Positions 57,476 to 64,000 of a stretch of DNA of 64,000 nucleotides are shown here, one piece after another (the first letter of the stretch is position 1; each line of letters starts with the position of its first letter). The DNA is from Aerococcus viridans. Lineage in GTDB: Bacteria; Bacillota; Bacilli; Lactobacillales; Aerococcaceae. A program made the translations under genes and the position numbers. Location of the stretch: the NCBI RefSeq assembly GCF_002083135.2, contig NZ_NBTM02000001.1, forward strand, positions 1,736,001-1,800,000, read 5' to 3'. The notes under the pieces were generated by a model. It saw only the letters and a program-made list of their open reading frames with translations, was not told the DNA's origin and searched no databases.

Positions 57476-58396
57476 GTGTTATTTGAAATTGAAAATCCGT
57501 ATATGGATATGATGCTCAAAAATGAGGAAGATGTTTTAGCTATGACAGAATCTATGCTGGTTTATGCCTTTGAATCTGGTCTATTTACCTACCGGGAATT
57601 GGCCGATATCATTCAAGCCCAAGTGACTAGTGTTGAAGACTTAGACAGGCATATTCATGGAATCCAAGATACGCAAAAAATAAAGGCCTGGGGGCGATTT
57701 AAGCAAAAGTATTCACTTGCTTATTTTAGAAAATTGTACGAAAGCTACCATATTCATCCGGTGACCATCCTTAGTACGCAAACATATCCAAAGGCCTTAC
57801 TGCAAACATACCAACCTAATTTAGTTTTATTTTGTCAGGGCGATTTAGCTATTTTTCAAAAACCTGCTATGGCTGTTGTAGGATCAAGAAAAATGTCTGT
57901 CTACGGTAAAGCAGCTATTGACCAACTGATCCCTAAATTAAGTGAAGCCTTGGTTATTGTCTCTGGCTTAGCCAAAGGGGTGGATGCCTATACCCACCAA
58001 GCAGCCATGCCTGGGGGCGAAACCATTGCGGTTATTGGGACGGGCTTACTGACCACCTACCCGAGTGAACACCACAAATTGCAGGCAAAAATTGCCCATG
58101 ACCATTTACTCGTTTCACCGCTACCCAACCACGCTAAAATTCAACGCTGGCATTTCCCTTACCGGAATCTAGCTATTGCCGGACTCAGTCAAGCGACGAT
58201 GGTTATTGAGGCGGCAGAAAAATCTGGTTCTTTAATAACGGCTAATTATGCCTTACAAGAAAATAGACTGGTTTTTGCAGTGCCAGGGCCTATTTCGAAC
58301 CCTTTATCCGCAGGGACCAACCAATTAATTTACTACGGTGCCACACCGGCATTACAGGCTTCAGAAATATTGCGCGACTTATTTTTCAATGTATAG
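57476..58396 (+). CDS. dprA: DNA-processing protein DprA (Smf)
   Basis: Loads RecA on incoming single-stranded DNA during natural transformation. An N-terminal helical region, then the Rossmann-like core: MAVVGSRKMSVYG, IVSGLAKGVDAYTHQAA, GGETIAVIGTGL and EAAEKSGSLITANYALQ. 306 aa. GTG start after AAAGGGG, with the site inside a hairpin. The presence of dprA alone does not prove competence. Confidence 0.94.
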   Translation: MLFEIENPYMDMMLKNEEDVLAMTESMLVYAFESGLFTYRELADIIQAQVTSVEDLDRHIHGIQDTQKIKAWGRFKQKYSLAYFRKLYESYHIHPVTILSTQTYPKALLQTYQPNLVLFCQGDLAIFQKPAMAVVGSRKMSVYGKAAIDQLIPKLSEALVIVSGLAKGVDAYTHQAAMPGGETIAVIGTGLLTTYPSEHHKLQAKIAHDHLLVSPLPNHAKIQRWHFPYRNLAIAGLSQATMVIEAAEKSGSLITANYALQENRLVFAVPGPISNPLSAGTNQLIYYGATPALQASEILRDLFFNV

Positions 58397-58520
58397 AAAA
58401 ACTTAATTTTTGCCTTTGAATTTGTCAACAAACAACTTTCTTCTATATAAATTGTGCATTTATTGCTTGCTTATTTTATCTTTAGGTTATATATTCATTT
58501 GTAGCTATTAATTTTCATAT

Positions 58521-58550
58521 TTGACAAAAGCTATTCTTCTAGCATAATAT
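58521..58550 (+). promoter_or_regulatory. topA promoter
   Basis: Consensus TTGACA (58521-58526), 18-bp spacer, TAATAT (58545-58550), about 40 bp before the start codon. Confidence 0.7.
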
Positions 58551-58591
58551 GTAAAGCGATTTAGAAATGGATATCAGAAAGGAGCTTGTCG

Positions 58592-60670
58592 TTGGCATAT
58601 AAATATTTAGTAATCGTAGAATCTCCGACGAAAGCCAAAACTATAGATAAGTACTTAGGCAGAAATTATAGAGTTGTAGCCAGCAAAGGTCATTTACGTG
58701 ATTTACCAAAATCGCGTATGGGAATTGATATTGAAAATGACTATGAACCGGACTACATCAACATCCGTGGTAAAGGGCCTTTAATCAAAGAGTTACGTAA
58801 AGATGCAAAGAAAGCTGAAAAAGTCTTTCTTGCGAGTGACCCGGACCGAGAAGGGGAAGCAATTGCTTTCCATTTAGCCCACATTTTAGGCTTAAACCCT
58901 GAAGACCCAATCCGTGTCACCTATAATGAGGTAACCAAAGAAGCTGTTAAAGAGGCGATCGCGAACCCACGTCCAATAAATATGGACCTAGTAGACGCTC
59001 AACAAGCACGTCGTGTGTTAGACCGCTTAGTAGGTTACAATTTATCCCCAATGTTATGGAAGAAAGTGAAGAAAGGTTTATCTGCTGGTCGGGTACAATC
59101 CGTTGCTTTACATATGATTATCAACCGGGAAAATGAAATCCGTGCTTTCAAACCTGAAGAGTACTGGACAGTTGAAGGGTCATTTATTAAAGACCGTAAG
59201 ACCTTTAAAGCTAACGCTTCAAAATTCAAGGGTAAAAAACTTGATTTGAAAAACGAAGCGGACGTTAAAGCGTTTATGGCGGAAATTAAAACCCAAGACT
59301 TCACTGTTGAAAACGTGACGGAAAAGGAACGTAAGCGTAACCCACAAAAACCTTTTACCACATCATCAATGCAACAAGAAGCGGCGAAAAAATTAAACTT
59401 CCGAACCCGTAAAACTATGATGGTGGCCCAACAACTGTATGAAGGGATCAAACTAGCTAGCGGAGCGCCAGTAGGTTTAATTACCTATATGCGTACCGAT
59501 TCAACCCGTATCTCTGATTCAGCTAAGGCCGGTGCAAAATCATATATTACCAGTACTTATGGTAAGGAATACTTAGGTTACCAACCAGCAAGTAAGCAAG
59601 CCCAAGGATCACAAGATGCCCATGAAGCGATTCGTCCTTCATCAGCTGACCGGACGCCGGATGCTGTTAAAGATTACTTGTCTCGTGATCAATTCCGCTT
59701 GTATTCATTAATTTGGTCTCGTTTTATGGCCAGTCAAATGGCACCAGCCATCTATGACACTGTATCTGCTGATTTGGTACAAAACGAAGCGACTTTTAGA
59801 GCAAATGGTTCTAAAATTAAGTTTGAAGGTTACCAAAAAGTTTATACAGAAGCCAACAACAAAGACAATATCTTACCAGAATTAGTTAACGGTGAAACAG
59901 TGAAGTCAAAAGACCTAGAACCAAGTCAACACTTCACCCAACCACCAGCTCGCTATACTGAGGCTTCTTTAATCAAGAAACTAGAAGAAGATGGCGTTGG
60001 CCGTCCGTCAACATACTCACCAACCATTGAAACACTGATCAAGCGCTACTACGTAAAATTAGAAGCCAAACGATTTGAACCAACTGAACTAGGTGAAATT
60101 GTTGATAAGATGATCACTGAATTCTTCCCAGAAATCGTGGATACGTCTTTTACAGCTGATCTTGAAAAAGAATTAGATGAAATTGAAACGGACCAAAAAG
60201 AATGGGTTGAAGTCATCGATGCCTTCTTTAAACCATTCCAAAAAGAGCTGGAAAAAGCGGAAGTGGAAATGGAAAAAATTGAAATTAAAGATGAACCAGC
60301 TGGCTTTAAATGTCCAGTTGATGGCGGTGAAATGGTCATTAAAATGGGTCGTTTCGGTAAATTCTATGCCTGCGCCAACTTCCCTGATTGCCGCCACACC
60401 GAAGCTATTGTGAAAGAAATTGGTGTAACTTGTCCGAAATGTCATGAAGGTCAAGTAGTTGAACGTAAATCGAAGAAAAATCGTATCTTCTACGGTTGCT
60501 CTAGGTACCCAGACTGTGACTTTACTGACTGGAACAAACCAATCGCTCGTGCATGTCCAAAATGTGACCATTACTTGGTTGAGAAGAAAATCCGTGGTGG
60601 TAAACAAATCGTTTGTCCAAACGGTGACTACGAAGAAGACGTGCAAAAAGGTGAAGCAGTAGAAGGTTAA
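58592..60670 (+). CDS. topA: DNA topoisomerase I
   Basis: Type IA topoisomerase relaxing negative supercoils. Toprim domain ([27 protein letters not shown]), active-site Tyr299 in [10 protein letters not shown], and three C-terminal zinc-finger-like units (CPVDGG...CANFPDC; CPKCHEG...CSRYPDC; CPKCDHY...CPNGD), the last lacking its fourth Cys. 692 aa. TTG at 58592 is chosen because AAAGGAG is 7 nt away; an in-frame TTG at 58586 is only 1 nt from it. Confidence 0.97.
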   Translation: MAYKYLVIVESPTKAKTIDKYLGRNYRVVASKGHLRDLPKSRMGIDIENDYEPDYINIRGKGPLIKELRKDAKKAEKVFLASDPDREGEAIAFHLAHILGLNPEDPIRVTYNEVTKEAVKEAIANPRPINMDLVDAQQARRVLDRLVGYNLSPMLWKKVKKGLSAGRVQSVALHMIINRENEIRAFKPEEYWTVEGSFIKDRKTFKANASKFKGKKLDLKNEADVKAFMAEIKTQDFTVENVTEKERKRNPQKPFTTSSMQQEAAKKLNFRTRKTMMVAQQLYEGIKLASGAPVGLITYMRTDSTRISDSAKAGAKSYITSTYGKEYLGYQPASKQAQGSQDAHEAIRPSSADRTPDAVKDYLSRDQFRLYSLIWSRFMASQMAPAIYDTVSADLVQNEATFRANGSKIKFEGYQKVYTEANNKDNILPELVNGETVKSKDLEPSQHFTQPPARYTEASLIKKLEEDGVGRPSTYSPTIETLIKRYYVKLEAKRFEPTELGEIVDKMITEFFPEIVDTSFTADLEKELDEIETDQKEWVEVIDAFFKPFQKELEKAEVEMEKIEIKDEPAGFKCPVDGGEMVIKMGRFGKFYACANFPDCRHTEAIVKEIGVTCPKCHEGQVVERKSKKNRIFYGCSRYPDCDFTDWNKPIARACPKCDHYLVEKKIRGGKQIVCPNGDYEEDVQKGEAVEG

Positions 60671-60694
60671 GCCTTTTAAAAATGATGTCAAAAT

Positions 60695-60724
60695 TTGAAA
60701 ACATCCTTTTCGTTGTGGTATATT
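60695..60724 (+). promoter_or_regulatory. xerC promoter
   Basis: TTGAAA (60695-60700), 18-bp spacer, TATATT (60719-60724) in the topA-xerC gap. Confidence 0.5.
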
Positions 60725-60754
60725 TTAGCCACTAATAGAGAGGGTGTTTTTTTA

Positions 60755-61690
60755 ATGCCAATAGATGACTTTAAAGGCTTATTCAGCGACTACTTAACCC
60801 ATGAAAGACAATATTCACTGGAAACCATCAAGGCCTACCTAGCCGATCTAGACAGCTTTCAAGCCTTTATGAAGGATGCGGGTATAGACCAATTAGACCA
60901 AGTGGCTTACAGGGATATCCGGATTTATCTAGGTAATCTGCAGCGAGACGGTCTGTCAAGGAAATCTATTTCCCGCCACCTATCCAGTTTGCGTTCTGCC
61001 TACAATTTGCTGCTTGACCGTGAATTAGTCAGTGAAAATCCCTTTAATTATGTGAAAACTGCTAAAACAGGCCTTAAATTGCCTGATTTTTTCTATGAAT
61101 CAGAAATTCAGTCATTATTTGATTCGGTCCAAGGAAACGATCCGATTGCCCTTAGAAACCGCGCCTTATTAGAATTCTTGTACGGGACCGGCGCCCGGGT
61201 TTCTGAAGTAAGAGACTTAGCCATCAATCAAGTCGACCTAACAGCAGATATGGTCCTCTTACGCGGGAAAGGCAACAAAGACCGTTATGTACCAATTGGG
61301 TCATTTTGCCACGATGCCTTAGTAGATTACCTGGAAAATGGCAGAAGCCAACTCTTGGCTAAGGGCCATTTTGATGATACAGAACACGCGTTCGTATTCG
61401 TTAATTACAAGGGCGAACAGTTGACTAGCCAAGGGATTGCTTACATTTTAGACCAAATTGTCAAAAAGTCAGCCACCACTTTGTCCATCCATCCCCATAA
61501 ATTACGGCATTCATTTGCCACTCATTTACTCAACAATGGGGCGGATATAAGAACTGTTCAAGAGCTACTAGGCCATGCTTCCTTATCCACGACACAAATC
61601 TACACCCATTTATCTAAGGAAAAATTGCGGGATAATTACCTACAGTTTCATCCTCATGCCAAACAGAAAAAAGAGCGTCCCAAAGATTAG
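60755..61690 (+). CDS. xerC: Tyrosine recombinase XerC
   Basis: Chromosome-dimer resolution recombinase (CodV type). N-terminal SAM-like domain (1-100) and a catalytic domain with the full set Arg148 (GTGARVSEV), Lys172, His248, Arg251 (HPHKLRHSFATH), His274 (LLGHASLSTTQIYTH) and Tyr283. 311 aa. The ATG at 60755 follows GAGAGGG; no mobile-element context, so it is a host Xer protein. In Bacillus the order is topA-trmFO-codV-clpQ-clpY-codY; here trmFO, clpQY and codY are not adjacent. Confidence 0.95.
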   Translation: MPIDDFKGLFSDYLTHERQYSLETIKAYLADLDSFQAFMKDAGIDQLDQVAYRDIRIYLGNLQRDGLSRKSISRHLSSLRSAYNLLLDRELVSENPFNYVKTAKTGLKLPDFFYESEIQSLFDSVQGNDPIALRNRALLEFLYGTGARVSEVRDLAINQVDLTADMVLLRGKGNKDRYVPIGSFCHDALVDYLENGRSQLLAKGHFDDTEHAFVFVNYKGEQLTSQGIAYILDQIVKKSATTLSIHPHKLRHSFATHLLNNGADIRTVQELLGHASLSTTQIYTHLSKEKLRDNYLQFHPHAKQKKERPKD

Positions 61691-61722
61691 CTTGTTGAAG
61701 TGCTAATCTGGGATCGCTCTTT
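61670..61722. terminator. Bidirectional terminator starting inside xerC
   Basis: An interrupted stem of about 20 bp links AAAGAGCG...GATTAGC, which includes the last xerC codons and stop, with GCTAATC...CGCTCTTT. On the minus strand it is followed by TTTTTT, so it should terminate plsY well. Confidence 0.8.
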
Positions 61723-61743
61723 ATTTTATTGATTTTGAGTAAT

Positions 61744-62346
61744 CTATTTTTTCTTGGCTTTGTTTAAACCAAAGGGCACTTTTGACTCTGTCCCTTGACG
61801 AATCCGTTTAATGTTATCTTTATGACGGACAACAACCAGGATTAAGACTAAAACAGTCGCAATTGTTAAGCCCAAGTCTTGGTAGAATAAGCTTAAAATC
61901 GTTGCAAAAATCACCGCAAAGATAGAGGAGAAGCTTACCATACTTGTGATGAATAAGGATACAAAGAATGATGCGATTGAAATCAAGGCAAATACGGGAT
62001 GATAGGCTAAAACTACACCAAATGAGGTTGCTACTGCTTTACCACCATTAAATTTCAGGAATAGTGGGAATGAGTGACCAACGATGGCCATACCACCAAA
62101 TAGTAAAGGGTGTAAGCCAAGATTCAACCAGATGGCTAGTAAGACGGGTATTGCCCCTTTTACCATATCACAGATGAAAACAAGGACGCCTCCAGTGGTC
62201 CCAAAAGCTCGGAAGGCATTTGTCGTACCGATATTTCCTGAGCCAAATTGGCGAATATCTTTTTTATAGATGAGTTTGCCGATAACTAAACCAAAGGGAA
62301 TAGACCCCAATAGGTAAGCGACGACTAGTAATAGAATCGTTAACAT
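61744..62346 (-). CDS. plsY: Glycerol-3-phosphate acyltransferase PlsY
   Basis: Membrane acyltransferase that transfers acyl from acyl-phosphate to glycerol-3-phosphate, the first step of phospholipid synthesis. The three PlsY motifs are present: GSIPFG (about 14-19) with SGNIGTTNAFR, KFNGGKAVATSFGV, and a C-terminal VVRHKDNIKRIRQGTE. About five helices, 200 aa. AAGGAA precedes the ATG. Divergent from parE; TATAAT on the minus strand at 62384-62389 is the likely -10. Confidence 0.95.
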   Translation of the reverse strand: MLTILLLVVAYLLGSIPFGLVIGKLIYKKDIRQFGSGNIGTTNAFRAFGTTGGVLVFICDMVKGAIPVLLAIWLNLGLHPLLFGGMAIVGHSFPLFLKFNGGKAVATSFGVVLAYHPVFALISIASFFVSLFITSMVSFSSIFAVIFATILSLFYQDLGLTIATVLVLILVVVRHKDNIKRIRQGTESKVPFGLNKAKKK

Positions 62347-62510
62347 GATTTAATTCCTTTCAATAAATCTATGGGCTTCTTACATTATATCATTAATTGG
62401 AAAGAATACAGTTATATGAGACAAATTTAAATATAGCAAACCTAATTAGCTAGTTATGAAAATCAAAAATTTTCCCAAGAATATTTTCTTTCTTTCGAAT
62501 ATTTTTAGGC

Positions 62511-62516
62511 TATAAT
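62511..62516 (+). promoter_or_regulatory. -10 element for parE
   Basis: TATAAT at 62511-62516, about 105 bp before the parE start. No strong -35 is present, so a long leader is implied. Confidence 0.4.
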
Positions 62517-62619
62517 GGATGAGTTGCTCGCAAATAAATGGGCCTATTGATATTGATTCTATTTGGCAAATCAGCGGTTTTAATATATGATGAAAAAGAT
62601 TGAAAGTGGGGTAAACGAT

Positions 62620-64000
62620 TTGGCCAAACCAACAAACCAAAATAATAAATCAACTTATGATGAAAGTTCGATCCAGGTATTAGAAGGCCTGGAAGCAGTT
62701 AGAAAACGTCCTGGTATGTATATCGGGTCAACAGATGCACGTGGTTTACACCATTTAGTGTATGAGATTGTCGATAACTCAATTGATGAGGCCTTGAGTG
62801 GGTATGCTGACCATATTACAGTAACCCTTGCTAAAGACGGTTCAGCAATTGTTACCGATAATGGACGTGGGATGCCGATTGGTAAACATACTAGCGGTAA
62901 GCCGACTGTTGAGGTCATCTTAACGGTCCTTCATGCGGGTGGTAAATTCGGTGGTTCAGGTTATAAAACTTCAGGGGGTCTACACGGTGTAGGTTCATCT
63001 GTAGTAAATGCCTTGTCCAGCAAATTTATTGCCACAGTTCACCGGGACGGCAAGGAATACCACCAGGAATTTACCAATGGTGGTAAACCAGGCAAACCCA
63101 AAACAAAAGCCTTTAAAAGCAAAAACACCGGCACTAAAATCCAATTTTATCCGGATGCTGAAATTTTTGGCAATATTAAATTTGACCCGTCAACTATTCG
63201 GGAACACTTACGTGAATCAGCCTTTTTATTAAAAGACTTACGTATCGACTTTATTGATGAAATTAACGAGACTGAGGAAACCTTCCATTATGCAGAAGGG
63301 ATCAAGGCTTTTGTCGATTACTTAAATGAAGACAAAGACGTTTTACATGATGTCGTCTTTTTCCAAGGGGTTGAAAACGGGATTGAAATTGAATTGGCCT
63401 TCCAATATAACGATGGTTATTCGGAAACAGTCTTATCATTCGTCAATAACGTAAGAACTGCAGACGGCGGGACCCATGAATCGGGGATGCGAACAGGTTT
63501 AACCAAATCTTTCAATGAGTACGCCCGTAAGGTGGACTTGTTGAAGACTAAAGAAAAGAACCTTGAAGGGTCTGACGTACGAGAAGGGTATACAGCTGTC
63601 TTATCGTTACGGGTTCCTGAAGAAATCTTGCAGTTTGAAGGGCAAACCAAGTCTAAATTAGGGACACCACAAGCGCGTTCAGCTTCTGATAAAATCGTAT
63701 CTGAAAACTTAGCGGTTTACCTAATTGAAAACGGGGAAACAGCACAAATGCTGGTCCGTAAAGCTTTAAAAGCACGTGAAGCGAGAGATGCTGCCCGTAA
63801 AGCACGTGAAGCGTCTCGTGGCGCTAAGGGGAAACGTAAGGAAGTCCTATTATCTGGTAAATTAACGCCGGCACAGGGCCGTAATGCCAAGAAGAATGAA
63901 CTTTTCCTAGTGGAGGGAGATTCTGCCGGTGGTTCTGCTAAACAAGGGCGTGACCGTAAATTCCAGGCTATCTTGCCATTGCGTGGTAAGGTATTAAACA
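62620..64000 (+). CDS. parE: DNA topoisomerase IV subunit B (3' end beyond window)
   Basis: ATPase subunit of topoisomerase IV, which decatenates daughter chromosomes. 460 codons are open to the window end. GHKL ATPase motifs are YEIVDNSIDEA, VTDNGRGMPIG and GGLHGVGSSVVNAL. The Toprim domain begins with LVEGDSAGGSAKQGRD and reaches LPLRGKVLN. The segment LLSGKLTPAQ after a basic stretch argues for ParE rather than GyrB. TTG start with GTGGGG 8 nt upstream; an ATG at 62587 is out of this frame. parC is expected downstream but is not seen. Confidence 0.93.
   Translation, partial: MAKPTNQNNKSTYDESSIQVLEGLEAVRKRPGMYIGSTDARGLHHLVYEIVDNSIDEALSGYADHITVTLAKDGSAIVTDNGRGMPIGKHTSGKPTVEVILTVLHAGGKFGGSGYKTSGGLHGVGSSVVNALSSKFIATVHRDGKEYHQEFTNGGKPGKPKTKAFKSKNTGTKIQFYPDAEIFGNIKFDPSTIREHLRESAFLLKDLRIDFIDEINETEETFHYAEGIKAFVDYLNEDKDVLHDVVFFQGVENGIEIELAFQYNDGYSETVLSFVNNVRTADGGTHESGMRTGLTKSFNEYARKVDLLKTKEKNLEGSDVREGYTAVLSLRVPEEILQFEGQTKSKLGTPQARSASDKIVSENLAVYLIENGETAQMLVRKALKAREARDAARKAREASRGAKGKRKEVLLSGKLTPAQGRNAKKNELFLVEGDSAGGSAKQGRDRKFQAILPLRGKVLN

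Noticed and set aside
60173-60691. 172-codon minus-strand frame opposite topA
   Set aside because: An antisense shadow of the strongly coding topA; rich in Phe/Thr/Trp from reversed Lys/Glu codons, with no start signals.
60755-61690. Integrase of a mobile element
   Set aside because: The tyrosine recombinase lies after topA as expected for host XerC, with no attachment repeats or phage genes around it.
63769-63825. Direct repeat of AAAGCACGTGAAGCG inside parE
   Set aside because: It encodes the normal Lys/Ala/Arg/Glu-rich helix of ParE and looks like ordinary coding repetition.
62620-64000. Calling the last gene gyrB
   Set aside because: The LLSGKLTPAQ segment and the basic stretch before the Toprim domain fit ParE better; no recF or gyrA is adjacent, though the 3' neighbour is outside the window.

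Overview
The window is a chromosomal segment of a low-GC Gram-positive bacterium (Firmicutes, Lactobacillales). Gene content and order suggest Aerococcus or a close relative, but that is an inference from synteny and protein style, not a database result. Supporting features are AT-rich spacers with strong Shine-Dalgarno sites, several TTG starts, a long-form thymidylate synthase, MurT/GatD, EpuA next to MurA, and the lactic-acid-bacterial gene runs tdk-prfA-prmC-sua5-glyA-upp, truB-ribF-hrcA-grpE-dnaK-dnaJ-lepA and thyA-dfrA-ypmS-yozE.

Layout. 1-5.8 kb: glycogen synthesis operon glgB-glgC-glgD-glgA. 6-9 kb: aspartokinase, undecaprenyl-diphosphatase (minus strand) and a stand-alone IIA-Glc PTS protein. 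9.3-14.1 kb: nucleoside ABC importer (lipoprotein, double ATPase, two permeases) preceded by PurBox-like sites. 14.1-14.27 kb: a highly structured palindromic intergenic element. 14.3-21 kb: flavin-reductase-like protein and lactonase (minus), AI-2E-family membrane protein, heterodimeric ABC exporter. 21-23.7 kb (minus): murT-gatD with an SRAP/YedK gene. 23.9-31.3 kb: thymidine kinase, RF1 and its methylase, Sua5, GlyA, Upp, MurA, EpuA. 31.6-42.4 kb: TruB, RibF, an M20 peptidase, the heat-shock operon under combined CtsR/CIRCE-type sites, and LepA.

39.9-48.3 kb is the accessory, decaying part. It holds four broken genes (an unrecognised helical protein, an SDR oxidoreductase, a small unknown and a TVP38/DedA-like membrane protein) among intact lepA, a zinc alcohol dehydrogenase, dcd and ftsH. 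A textbook MerR-type promoter (perfect 20-bp palindrome inside a 19-bp spacer) survives in front of the dead SDR gene. 48.4-64 kb is housekeeping again: ABC-F ATPase, ThyA-DfrA, YpmS, YozE, CtpA, signal peptidase, RbgA-RnhB, DprA, TopA, XerC, PlsY (minus) and the start of parE, cut by the window end.

Functionally the window links storage carbon (glg), envelope building (UppP, MurA, MurT/GatD, PlsY, LepB), nucleotide metabolism (nucleoside importer, Tdk, Upp, Dcd, ThyA, DfrA), translation and stress. I did not find a clearly new multi-gene system. The most interesting signals are regulatory: CtsR plus CIRCE, the MerR promoter, PurBoxes, a hairpin with an anti-SD-like arm before dprA, the structured element at 14.1 kb, and SRAP beside murT-gatD.
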